A stretch of 64,000 nucleotides of DNA from Anas platyrhynchos (Eukaryota; Chordata; Aves; Anseriformes; Anatidae), in NCBI RefSeq assembly GCF_047663525.1, contig NC_092589.1, positions 83,426,001 to 83,490,000 on the forward strand, read 5' to 3'. The stretch's first letter is position 1, and every line of letters begins with the position of its first letter. Both the position numbers and the translations under genes were made by a program. Shown here one piece after another: positions 26,095-37,729 of this stretch. A model generated the notes under the pieces. That model was given only the letters and a program-made list of their open reading frames with translations, had not been told where the DNA came from and did not search any database.

Positions 26095-29000
26095 AATGCT
26101 TATCTGTTGCCAAGTTCATCCCTCGCTCCTGGTTGTGATCTTACTCATGGTCTCAGATGCACAAATGCTGTTACCTCAGTGGGTGCTCTTCTGTTTTATA
26201 AAAAAAAATTACAGTGTCTTTATTCTGAAAAGCTATGTTGTTTGGGTGAGAAGGATCCCAGGAGGCCCCCAGCTCAGGCTCCTGCTCACAGCAGGCTTGT
26301 GTGAGATCAATTAACATCTCATCTTTTCTCTCTCCGTTGTGTCCATATCTGGAAGAGAGAAGAAAAGCCCCGTCCAGTTACCTCCTGCCAACAACCTACT
26401 GATGCTGACATAGGTGGAGTCATCAGAATTTATGTGGTGAATTCTCCTAAATGAGATACTGCTTTCAGAGCTGATCCCTCAGCTCTCCCGTCCCGCAGCC
26501 TACATGTGTATTCAGTTGTGTCTCAGAGAAAAGCTCCTTTCTCCTCAGATTTATTTTTCTCCCTTTTTTTTTCCAGATTTATTTTCTTGGCATTTTGAAA
26601 ATATGAATATATATTATGGAAGCATTGCTGAGGATCCAAAGGCTTCAGGCGTTTTATGATTTAATTTTTCTAAGAGGCATTTTCTCTTGCTGCGGTTGCT
26701 GATGTGAGAGTATTTATGGCCCTTGAATGCCATCCAGTGGTGGGAAGGCATCTTCCAGCCTGCTGGTAACTGTGTCCAGCCTGGCCAAGTTCACATGTAA
26801 AATTACTTCGAAATTAGCAGCAGATCATTCTCGTGCCCTATTTGTGGCGAAATCAGAAAGTGTTAAAAATGTATTTTACATGGCAGGTCACACCAACAGA
26901 GAAGCCATCTGGTGTTTTACAGTTTTTTAAAGTCTAAGGCAAAAATACATCCTATTTATCATTTGAATTTGTCTAGCTTTAAAGCCCAGCGTTCATGAGT
27001 ACAACTGCAGGGACTGACTTTTACATCTTTATGATTTTTTTTTAAGGCAGAATTTTCTATTGGGATTTGCCAGGTAGTTCAGGAGAGCTAAAAAGTGAGG
27101 TAAGGGAAACCGCTTCATTCACCATTTCCGTGCAGGGCTTTGGAATAACTGTGAATTTTAGAAACTTGACACACAGATATTGCAAAATATGCCTTCTATT
27201 TATTTATTCATTTTGAATCTGATAAGGATTCAGTTCCATAGTCACAAATATGTAACACACAGATTGTAGGTAGCAACTTCCCATTTTTCACGTGGGACTT
27301 CTTGCAAATTCAGTTGAGCCTCTTCGATAAAAAGCAGGTTTGGTTAGAAGTTAAAAACATACCATCTTTTTTTTTTTTTTTAATTGTTTTTGATTAAAAA
27401 ATGCATAGAATAGTAACAGTTCTTCAAATAGTTGTGATTGCTCAGTTCTTAAATGACAATTTAAAACTCGAGTTGTCTCTTTTTTCTCTGCCATTTTCCA
27501 CTCCTGCAACTCAATGATGGCAAAATAGAATGAGGAAAAATAAGGAAAGAGGTAAGCAACCAGAAAACGATAACAAAGAAAAAAGGAAAAAAAAAAAAAA
27601 AAAAAGAACAATCCCTTATTTTTGTCATTTCTTCTTACAAAGAAAAGCATCTTTTTTATCTCTCTGCCAAACTTTGATTTTTCAGTCTTTCAAAACTCAT
27701 GTTATCTGGGGAAAATTTTCCTGTTTAAAATGTTTTCTGCACAGTCACCTCTGCTTTTCAGTGAGATTCATGGCGAACTGCACTTTTCTTGCCTGCCAGC
27801 AAGATTACTCCATAGTGCTCAGAGCAGGGACCCCTTAAGCTGCCCAGTTCGAGACCACCAAATTGCAAGGGTCAGTCCTGAACCTCCTTTGTGGACCCTT
27901 CCTCGCAGATTGCCTGCAAGGATTTGGGGTGCAGAGATGGAGAGATGCCCATGCTGCCTCCACCTAACAGTTCCTGTCCCCCTGACAGTGCCAGGGGACA
28001 TCCCAGCTGCTTGGTCATTCATTCTGGTGACCCATCAGCATGGTCCGTGGCACTGAGCTGGTTTATGACACCTAGCACAAATCCCAAACCTGGTTCAATA
28101 ATGAATATCAGAGTCTATTCCAGTATAGCCACAGTTTTGGAGGATAAGTTTGGGCAAGGACAGACCGTGCCAGCTGGCCTCAGGGAGCAGAGAGCAGGGG
28201 TTTGTACTGTCAGCTGGCTGGGTGTCCCCAGTTTTCGTTTACAAGTCCTAGGCAGAATTTATTGTAAATATCTCTTATAGTTATGTTTGGCATTAGCATT
28301 AATGGCCCCTCAGTCCTTAGCCTTTGTGGTAGCTAAGGAGTGGTACCTACACCTGTTTTCATTTCATCCTGAGTGTTTAAATAATTTGTGTCTTTGGGAG
28401 GACTGGTGTGGGACGGGGACTGCAGGATAAGCGCTGCCAGTGGTTTCTCCAGGTATATTTCCAGGGAAGTCATCACAAGAACAGTGGCCTACATATGGGG
28501 ACTGGCACTCCAAGACTGTCTCTGAACACTGATTCCTGGAAACAAATACCATTTGCTTCTGTTGGTGTTGTTTTCCTTAGTCTTTCCGTTCACAGACGTA
28601 TTCCCAATGCCTTTTTTTTTTATAATGTTCCTACATACTCTTCTCTTGATGAGGCAAATCACATCTCTCTTTTATCTGCTGCATAATTCAAGGAACAAAG
28701 TGCTCTTAGCAGCCAATATTTGTAGCAGTTCTTTTTCTCCAAGTGTTGCAAAACAAGCACAGATGACCAAACCTTAAATATTAAGAGCTTAGTATAAAAA
28801 AAATGAAAATATTAGCATCCATCACCTTTTAAGGGTACCATGCTTTCGAGTTTCCCTGCCTTCCCCGTGTCCCTGTGGAGGGACAGAGGAAGCAGTCCCT
28901 TTTCTTAGAGTTATTTCTTACTTTGCTTTCTGCCGCTGAGAGTGCAAACATTCCTGCTGACAGCCCGTGCCTGTCCACTAATTTCTCTCTACCTTATGGT

Positions 29001-29384
29001 GGCATATCCCATATCTGCCAGCAGATGCCATCAAAAGTAACAAAAAGCAAGAAGCTACAGGTTTGCAGGGAAGGACAGCCCTGCTGCTTTCCTGCCTTCT
29101 CCTTTGTTCGCCACGGCAAGGCCAGAGAGGGGAAAGAAATATTAAAGAACAGACTAAAAATAATTCAAAGAACAGGTTAAAGAGCATGTTAAGTTTGATG
29201 TCATCAGACTGACCACATCTGGTTAAACAAGTACCAAAAGAACAAGTGGAAGCCACCTCTGCATAATTAGCAACTATCACAGTGAATTAAAAGAGTATGG
29301 GGAGGTTTAATGTGTCTTTGCACTTAGAAAAGTGCAAATAGTGCTTGAATAATATAATTCCTGAAAAAGAAAAGCCTTCTGCAA
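26095..29384. other. Intergenic, nothing recognised
   Basis: No exon or RNA gene recognised. It contains T15 at 27367-27381 and A19 at 27587-27605. The 144- and 129-codon frames at 27622-28280 overlap each other and opposing frames and match no family I know. Confidence 0.55.
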
Positions 29385-30075
29385 GACTGGCCAGAATAAC
29401 TCTGCCACCCGAGAAGATGTAGGACATGCTTTTAAGCAACCAATCTGTACAGAACTCCTCGGTTCATGAGAAATAGTCAGTGTGGATTTGCTGAAAATAA
29501 ATCATGTCAAAGAAAACAAGTTTCATTCTTTGACAGGGTAATGGCCTACTGTATATGGGGAAGTGAGAAATATAATTTACCTTGCATTTAAGTCAAACTT
29601 CTGGCACAGACATTCGATATATTATTTGCAAACCATGGCAGGGGCTGGAGAATTTTTTCCTTCCTAGAGCAGTGTGAAAATAGCTGAAAGACTACACTCA
29701 TAAATAATTATCAGGGGTTCGCTGTCGAATAAGGAGGAGCTTGCAAATGCAGTCCTGTGGGACCAGACCCGAGGGCAGCTCTAATCATTGTTTTTATTAA
29801 TGACTCGGAGGATAAACTAGATGGAGTGCTTGCAAAGTCTGTGGATAACGTTAAGCAGTCAGTGCCTGTATGTACCCTGGGGGATAAGAATTCAAGCTGA
29901 TTTTGATAAATTGGGCAAATGTTCCAAAATCAAGGAAATGAAGTAAAAACAAATGCAAGTGAAAGTGCAACGCTCAGGAAGTCTTATAGTGAAGCACGTA
30001 TCTAAAAATAACTACCTACAAAAAAGCATTGCAGCAACAGAATAGAAGCCTGTTGTCACAAGCTGCACAGAAGTA
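29385..30075 (+). mobile_element. Old degraded CR1 LINE remnant, sense
   Basis: Diverged CR1 ORF2-like sequence. One stretch (about 29480-29545) resembles the CR1 motif around QCGFAENKSCQ followed by FDRVMAY. Further on, TCATTGTTTTTATTAATGACTCGGAGGATAAACTAGATGGAGT corresponds to the F-I-N-D-leu-asp/glu region that follows the polymerase active site (positions about 29785-29830). Frames are broken throughout and the edges are approximate. A run of 18 A follows at 30095-30112. Confidence 0.7.
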
Positions 30076-32287
30076 AAACAAGCATTGCTAACTCAAAAAA
30101 AAAAAAAAAAAAGAAAGAAGACAAATGACACCTTTTGCTGAACCAGCTGGACAGGAATCCATGAGAAGAGCACCTCCTTGCCAGCAAACATGTGAGTAGA
30201 GGCAACCCCGTGCCACCTGAGAGCTGCTCAACCCTGTCCCACTTATATTCCCAGAACTGGGAGTGAGAAGTTCTTGAGAAGTTACTGTTTTGTGGCTGCC
30301 TGCTAGAATTTTACCTCGGAAACCTTCCCTGCTGCCTTGCTAGAAAGGGCCTCAATAGCCTCACCTAGAAAACATCTGCGAAACTTTCCCAGCAAGTGCT
30401 GCTTGTCAGTGCTCCACTGCACTGCACACGAATCCAAACTTTAGGTGACACTTCATGAAGTCATTTGTTTCCCTGTTGCCACAAACGAAGCCCGGACTTT
30501 GATTTTCTGGGGACTCTGCCAGTTTGGAAAGCATATTTTCACAGTGTTTCTACCATTTGTTTCGCAGAAACTCTTTTCAAGGAACTGCTAAGATCTGACA
30601 AATAAACATCAGTGATTTATCGCTGGGGTTAATTGGGAATACTGCTGTTTCAAGATGCTCACAGCACAAGTGGCTGAGGGCCATACTGCCGGTTTGTTTT
30701 GAAAATCTCCTGAAATACATTCCTTTTTGTTTTCTTTCTTTGAGGGAGAGATTAAATGTTTGAAAATGGGTGTTAGGAAATGTGGCTGTTCTCGGCTGTC
30801 TTTGATATCCTTTTAAATTCCCACTCATTGCAGCTACCACCGCACTGTGCTGTCATGTAAGAGGTAGAGGGAAATTTATATAGTTGCATTAATGCTACGT
30901 TACACACTTTATTAATTCACTAAATGTAAGCCACAGCTCCTCAAGAGCAGAAAGTTGTCTTCTTAAGATGTCCCTGCATCAGGAGTACTAACCTGTGGAT
31001 GAGAGGTGAGGAATGCATATAGGGGCCACAGCTGTGCCAGCTGAATTCACCACCCAAAATCAGTCTCTGGTGAGAGGTTTAGGAGATGAGTGGGGCTGGT
31101 TTGTTCAGGCTGAGATTTTGTTTGTCACACTGGTATCTTATCTGTGGTAGCCCAGGCTATGCATAAGCAAGTGCTGCTGTACTTGGAGCCAGACCTGCTA
31201 GATGGGGTTTGTCATCCCATCTGCTAGATGAGCAGGGAACCACTTGTGCTCTCCTTCCACAGTCAGTGCCCACCAGGGATATCTGAGACTGCCACAGGAG
31301 GATAAAAGGTTATTTTATTTACAAGGATGATGTACTTCTTTGAAAAGCAACTTTTTTCATGCATGTATGTGAGGCATATGAAAAGCGATCAGCTGTAAAG
31401 CCTGTAGCTCAGAGAGACACTTTAGAGATTTCTCTTGCTGCTAAAGGTCATTTTATTTTTTTATTATTTTTTTTCTTCTGGTAAACACACACTTGTTTAA
31501 GTGATGTGCTTCCTGGAATACTTTGCTCCTGAGATAAGAGTTGCTGAAGAGTATTCTGATAGTTAAATGTACACTGTATGGATCATTTCATACTTACAAG
31601 TACTTTTTGTAATAGGCACTTAGCTAAAGAGGAGTAAAAGATCTGAATTGTAGATTGAATAAAGGCTTGTTTCTTGCCATCTTCTGCTCCTGTTGACTTC
31701 AAGGAATGCTGATTGGTTCTCTTTTTCGCTTAAGAGGGGCTTATGACTCAGTGGTCTCAGCCTCCTCGTGGACTGAAAGCTGCAGAAAAACAAGCATCTT
31801 AAGAAAAGGTCTGTGCAGTGGGGTTTTGGTACTGACCTCGACCTCATCACTATTAGGCATGAGATAGTCGTATTTTATTTAAACCCCAGTCCTTGCTGGA
31901 GTTTTGTTGGAAACCATGTGAAATCAAATGTCTTTGCCATTGATGATGGAAACTATTTTCCTTCACTGGGAGTGAAATTTGTTTAACATGCCTAGATACC
32001 AGGGCTACCTCTACCTCTTAGAGAGACAGGTCCCTGGCTGGGGCTCATTTGTCTCCTCATTGCATCGTGATGAAGACCACACAAGTTGCTCAGCTGTCTC
32101 ATTTCTGGATGGCCAGAACTGGGTGAAACAAACCCCTCCTGTGTGTTTCCTACAGCACCAGTCGCTAACTGGTGAGGTGAACCTCAAAAACACTGCCGCT
32201 GGGACAGCAGAGCAGCAAGCACCCTGTTGAATTGTGCTCAGCTTGCTAGTTGGAGCTCTGCCGGAGCACTGCTGGGGCTTGAGGCCA
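30076..32287. other. Intergenic, nothing recognised
   Basis: Apart from the A18 run at 30095-30112, I see no gene, RNA or repeat family. Open frames are under 90 codons. Confidence 0.6.
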
Positions 32288-32380
32288 AGAGGAGGACACC
32301 AAGGAAGACAAGGTGGTTGGTGGTGCCCAGAGGAGGACACCAAGGAAGACAAGGTGGTTGGTGGTGCCCAGAGGAGGAGG
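32288..32380 (+). repeat. 41-bp tandem duplication
   Basis: Two identical 41-bp units (32288-32328 and 32329-32369), each beginning AGAGGAGGACACCAAGGAAG, are followed by about ten bases of a third. As 41 is not a multiple of three, the repeat shifts frame. The open frames that run through it on both strands (for example 32238-32930, - strand) are therefore unlikely to be coding. Confidence 0.97.
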
Positions 32381-32688
32381 CCACTGGGTTGGGAGAATCA
32401 GAGCACTGGAGAGCCCATGAGGCTGGACACAGGTAGGAGGTGATGGTGAAGACTGTCCTCAAAGACATAATTTTGCAGAGCGTGGTTTCTAGTACAGAAC
32501 ACTGAATGTTTGTTGTCAGCCAAATTTTGTGCTTCTTTCCCATGTATTTTTGAGCAGCTACAGTTTGCTCAGCAAATGTTAGTATTAAGCAAATTTGCGA
32601 TTTGCTATCAACAAATGTTCTCAGTGGGAGCTGGAGTATAAGTATTAATACCTTCTTCCACAGCTGAACTGAGCTGAAGAGGTGGTGG

Positions 32689-32703
32689 TGTGTGTGTGTG
32701 TGT
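32689..32703 (+). repeat. Short (TG)n microsatellite
   Basis: A short perfect TG repeat preceded by three GGT units. No associated gene. Confidence 0.9.
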
Positions 32704-33019
32704 CTGTCAGCAATTGCAGCAATGCAGCAGTCTTCAGCCTTAAAAATACATGACATTTGAGGCAAACTTTTCCGACTACAGCATCTGAATAGCTGCAATC
32801 TATTTACGGGCAAGACATAAGCAGAAAAGGAAGGAAGATTTGTCAGGTGATAAGTGTTCAGAGGCTGCTGCAAGAACAGTGCATTTTTATTTTTTTTTCT
32901 CTTTGTGGTAGACGGGATGAAAAGCAACATGCTCCAGTTGCAGCAAGAGAGACTCAGATGAGACAGTGAATAAAGCTTACTGTTGCTGAAAGAAATGAAG
33001 CCAGGAAATAGGCTGTCTG

Positions 33020-33155
33020 AGGGAACTGAGGCATCTCCATCACTGGAGGGCTTTAAGAACAGATTGAACGAACATTTGTCAGAAGTGACATGCCTGTAGG
33101 TGACCCTGCCTTAAGGCTGGGGAATGGATGAGACCCTTCCAGCCCCAAGATCCCT
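33020..33155 (+). mobile_element. CR1 3' fragment, sense
   Basis: A short diverged piece of CR1 3' region: CATCACTGGAGGGCTTTAAG, then the GACCCTGCCTTAAGGCTGGG block and GACCCTTCCAGCCCCAAGATC near its end. The terminal octamer repeat is not preserved. Confidence 0.75.
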
Positions 33156-34570
33156 TGGCTGTCTGAGATGAATTATTTACTGCAGACAAGTCCGTTGGCA
33201 TCAACACCAAAGCAATGTATCTGTCAGACTGTTTAGATCCTCACAAGTGCACACAATAAGCCTAACAGCTGCAAGTTTAATGCTTCATGTATAACTGGGG
33301 CTTATTTCCTAAAATGAAGCGAGGGATTCAGGAATTTATGTAGGAAGCTTGTTTTGAAAGGTGTGAGTGTAACACTTACTGCTTCTAATATTGCAAACTG
33401 GGTCATACAGCACTACGCTTTCTAAGGAATGATTTTTTTTTGGTGTTTTGTTTGTTTGTTTGTTTGATATACAAGTTATACTCAATTCAGATTAAGACTC
33501 AAGTGGTCTAGCAGGCCCCCTTGGCTCTGCCTGATTTTGTAGCTAGCAGTAGCAGGCCTTCAAACTCCAAAATCTGTGCCTGACAGGTGTCTGTTGGTAA
33601 ATGACAACACAGTCAATGTCCTAGTGACCACCAGGAGCACTGGGATGACAGAATGGTGGCAGAAATGGTGGTGATCTGGGTTACTGCCATCTCAGCCAAT
33701 ATCAGCAAGTGTCATCATCGTCACACCCTAGGTGTCAGTATAAGTACGTCTTAGAGAAAAAACAGGGCTCCAGAATATGTCAGCATTGTATCTGAAAACG
33801 ATGTTGGTGCACGTGAATTGTGGCAGTGACTGATGGGGCCTCTCTGTATGAAGAAACTGCTCCTCCCATGATTGCAATAACAACTGCCTGGCTTTAAGGG
33901 ATATAGGTGGGGTATATGTGCCCAGACAGCAGCTCCAAAATAGCTGGGCATACTTCTGATAGGGGAGGAGGTGGTGAGGCCTGGCCTGGGACAGGAGGAT
34001 GAGCTGGGGAAGCAGCAGATGACAGTAGGGCTTGTAGGCCTCCATGGTAAGGATGGCCACCATGAACTTGCTGGCGGTGTGCTCCTAATCAGGAAACCGA
34101 TGTGACCAGCCTACAGAAGGGAGCAATCACTGTGTCAGTACTGGGATTTTGGTGAGCTGCCGCTACAAAACTGGTGGCTGCTCTGGGCCCAGGACCATGA
34201 AGATCCACCCGCATTCTCAGATTAGTGGCCTAAGGGCCTAGTTTTAATGAAACTATAGTGCTGGAGACTGATCCTATCACCATAATGTTCCTCAAAGCAC
34301 TTGTGCCTCTCACTTGCATAGCCGTGCAAACCAGACTGTCCTGGAGAGCTGCTGCACAAGGGTGCAGGTCACACATGGATTCAGGGCTATTGCCAAGGCA
34401 ACAAGTTTGCATCATGGTTGTATTTCTTTTTTCCACATGTACACCAAGGATGTTTTTGCACAGGACATTACTAAATATTTCAACAACGCAGCTACATCAT
34501 CAGTTAGAAAAGAAATGCTATCAAGGAAAATTGATACCCATTAACCCATTTGTGGTACATGAGCAGGGGA
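33156..34570. other. Intergenic, nothing recognised
   Basis: It contains a short GTTT repeat at 33450-33466. The 111-codon frame at 33728-34063 (- strand) has no recognisable domain. Confidence 0.55.
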
Positions 34571-34703
34571 TTTCTTCCTTCCTTTCCTTCCTTCCTTCCT
34601 TCCTTCCTTCCTTCCTTCCTTCCTTCCTTCCTTCCTTCCTTCCTTCCTTCCTTCCTTCCTTCCTTCCTTCCTTCCTTTCCTTCTTTCTTTATCTTTCTTT
34701 CTT

Positions 34704-34734
<31 letters not shown>

Positions 34735-34843
34735 TTCTCTTTCTCTTTCTCTTTCTCTTTCTCTTTCTCTTTCTCTTTCTCTTTCTCTTTCTCTTTCTCT
34801 TTCTCTTTCTCTTTCTCTTTCTCTTTCTCTTTCTCTTTCTCTT

Positions 34844-34880
<37 letters not shown>

Positions 34881-34910
34881 CCCTCTTTCTCTCTTTTCTT
34901 TTTTTCTTTC
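34571..34910 (+). repeat. 340-bp polypyrimidine microsatellite: (CTTC)n, (CTTT)n, (TTTCTC)n
   Basis: The + strand is pure C/T for 340 bases except for one A at 34691. The first 120 bases are mainly TTCC tetramers, followed by a short CTTT section, about 25 TTTCTC hexamers to about 34866, and a degenerate CT tail. The long Ser/Leu/Phe/Pro-rich frames on the + strand and Lys/Arg-rich frames on the - strand through this tract are artefacts of a sequence that cannot form stop codons. Confidence 0.99.
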
Positions 34911-36718
34911 ATTAGTCGACCTAGAAGACTGGCCTTGTTTTCATTCGTTTTTCCCTGTGTGCTCATGTATTCACTACAAAAAGTTGGCCCTTTCCTTCAT
35001 CTGAACATGTATTCCCACCTTTATTTCCTTGGTTAGCCTTGCTGTTTCCAGCAGTCTGTAGGTTACCCATGACTATTTTGAAGAAGTGAGGTAGGAAATA
35101 CTTTTATGTGATTCAAAGAAAGACCAAAGCAAGTGCTTAGTGGGAAAAAGAAGAAAACTATCTCTCTAGAAGATGTGCTATTCACACAGAGGGTGTTTTT
35201 TTGAAGGCTATTTTTAAAAGGTGAAATTAAAAAAAAATCATTCTTGGATGACTGTTTCAGCATTGAAGTGTACGTGCAGCTACCTACAGACAAGGCAAGG
35301 GTCCAAGCCACTGCTGGAACCAGTAAGAATCTAGTGCTTAATCTGGGTGTCCTACAGGTAGGTGTCTGGGGATACCTGGGGTGCTTTACAGCAAAGCTCT
35401 TGCTTTGGGAAGGCACAGATCTGTGAGGCCTCTGTTATGCCTGGGCATAGGTGTCTGTTTCAGGATGAAATGAATCACAACCCCTGACTCCAGAGGCTGA
35501 GCTGAGCAGATCTCTCTTGACAGTAACAGGAGCTGTTGGAAAAAATGGGTTAAAAGCAGAAGAATAGTGAGGAGGACTGTAAATACATCCAAGTGACCTT
35601 GCAGCTGGGAATACATACAGCCTGGAGAGTGGTAATGTAGGAAAACACATATATCATACTCACTGTTGTTTATCCTCTGTGTGTTTGACAAGTAAAACAT
35701 CTGTGTATAGATAGCATAGGTATTTGGTAGACTTGGAGGTACCCCATCAGACATGCTTGAGGTCCCTGCCTTGGTATGGAGAAGATCAAAGCACAGTAAG
35801 GATCACAACATGGCAGTAAATGATGTTTGTGTGAACCCTCAGTAAATAGACATAAACAGCAGGTTGGTGACTAATCCTCTAGCATGGATCGAGCTCAGTG
35901 GTGCCTGTGTCCCCACTTGTGTGCTTCTACCTGGGTGTTGTTCTGTGGATCCCCTGGTTGGCAAGGTAATGAAAATAAATGTATGCGTTGTGAGTCTGTG
36001 GTTATTCCTGCTGCCTGCCTGTGCTGGAGCTGACAGGCCCCCCCCACACAGAAACTTCTCAACACATATCTTAATTTCGGTATCTTCTTCTGCAGCCAGA
36101 CCCCATCCTGTCTGTCACCACTCCATGCGCTCCTCGATACCCCTCTTGTACCCCAATCTCAGTCTCACTAGGCAAAGGATATGACACAACCTTGACCATT
36201 TGGGATTTCAATTCATTTTGCATCTCTGCTGGCAAAGAGCAGCTGAGCTCTACACTCTCTCCTTTTTAAGCAAGAGATTACATGAAATAATCAGGGCTTT
36301 CATTTTTGGCTTTAGAAAACAATGTGCTTAAGAACTGGGCAACAAAAAGCTTTGGATCACTTAAAATTCTCTACCTGCAAAGCCAAGTACTACTTTTTTT
36401 TTTTTTTTATGACCTTCATGTAAGACATAAAGTAGCAATTATTTTGGCAGGAATTAGAGAAATAAGTGGAAAAATTGCTTTTGAGCCAGTGAGAGGTCTT
36501 ATAATTATCAAAGCTTTTGAGTTTTGCTCTTTAATTGATTTGAATATTTAAGATACTCACTTGTCATTCACTATACATTAAGTGGTAGATTGGTAAAAAA
36601 AAAAAGGATCACAAAATTGTGATTTACCAGGAAAAAATGAAAAGATTGACTTGAAGAACAGTGCTTGACACACCTGAAGAGCAGTGAAAACAATGTGTGT
36701 GTGAAGTTGGTAAACAGC
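34911..36718. other. Intergenic, nothing recognised
   Basis: No exon or repeat family recognised. There is a T17 run near 36392-36408 and an A-rich stretch at 36595-36605. Open frames are below about 125 codons and overlap. Confidence 0.55.
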
Positions 36719-37729
36719 TGTATTGGGTTTACAAGGCAAGGTTTTGGTAGTGGGGGGCTACAGGGGTGGCCTCTCTGAGCAGAGCCCAGCAGCTGCCCCA
36801 CGTCAGATCAGAGCCAGCTCCAGATGGCTCCAAAAGGGACCTGTTGCTGGACAGGGAGCGATATGGGGTGGGCCTCTGGGAGAGCAGAAGGAAAAATATT
36901 GCTGTGTGGCAGCAGCTGGGAGAGAGGAGTGAGAAAATGTATGAAAACCAGCCCTATAGCCCCCAAGGTCGGTGCAGCAGGAGGGCAGGAGGTGCTCCAG
37001 GCAGGCAGCAGCAGTTCCCCTGCGGCCTGTGGAGAGGCCCCTGGTGGAGCAGGCTGTCCCCCTGCAGCCCATGGGTCCCACATGGAGCAGATCTCCACGC
37101 TGCAGCCCCCCATGGGTGGAGGAGCCCCCGGGGGAGCAGGTGGATGTGGCCTGGAGGAGGCTGCGGCCCATGGAGAGCCCCCGCAGGAGCAGGCCCCGGG
37201 CCGGAGCTGCAGCCCGTGGAGAGGAGCCCACGCAGGAGCAGGGGGTCTGGGGGGAGCTGCCCCCACCCGTGGGGGCCCCATGCTGGAGCAGTTTGCTCCT
37301 GGGGGATGGACCCCGTGGGACGGAGCCATGTGGGAGCCAGGGCAGAGGGTGACCATGAAGGAGCTGTGGAGACGAAGCGTCAGGGACTGAACGCAGCCCC
37401 CATTCCCCATTCTCCTGCGCTGCTTTGGGGGGAGGAGGTGGAAGAGGGTGGATGGGTGGAAGGTGTTTTGAGTTTTCTTATAGTTTCTCACTGTTTTAGT
37501 CTGTTAATGATAGGCAATGAATTCTATTGATTTCCCTATGCCAAGTTTGTTTTGCCCATGTTGATAATTTTGAGTGATCTCCCTAACTTATCCCAACCCT
37601 TGATCCCCTCCTTCTTTTCCTGTTTTCAACATATTTTCAACATATTTTCTTTCCCTTTTCCTTTGAGGAAGGGGAGTGAGAGAGTTGCTGCAGTAGAGCT
37701 TAGCTGTCTATGAGGATTAAACCACCACA
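36719..37729 (+). mobile_element. GC-rich LTR-like element, copy A (probable solo LTR)
   Basis: The element begins TGTATTGGGTTTAC and ends TTAAACCACCACA, giving TG...CA ends with imperfect inverted termini. It shares its start, its GC-rich middle and its end with copy B at 43149-44016. The middle (about 36960-37330) is a degenerate minisatellite of GGAGCAG / CTGCAGCCC(G/A)TGG units. The position equivalent to copy B's AATAAA reads AATGAA here (37516-37521), so its polyadenylation signal looks lost. It has no coding domain; the 254- and 227-codon frames come from GC-rich repeat lacking stops. I recall similar sequences as dispersed LTRs in birds, but the family name is not certain. No clear target-site duplication is visible. 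Confidence 0.7.

Noticed and set aside
27622..28280. 144- and 129-codon overlapping frames
   Set aside because: They occupy different frames of the same DNA, show no family similarity, and have no clear splice or promoter context.
32238..32930. 230-codon - strand frame
   Set aside because: It includes the 41-bp tandem duplication, which shifts frame between units, and has no domain, splice support or recognisable similarity.
34258..35004. 248-codon + strand frame, and overlapping 141- and 121-codon frames
   Set aside because: They run through the polypyrimidine microsatellite, where stop codons cannot occur. The predicted proteins are just the repeat translated.
36766..37530. 254-, 227-, 188- and 142-codon frames in LTR-like copy A
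   Set aside because: Several frames are open on both strands at once in a GC-rich minisatellite, with no domain. The same happens in copy B.
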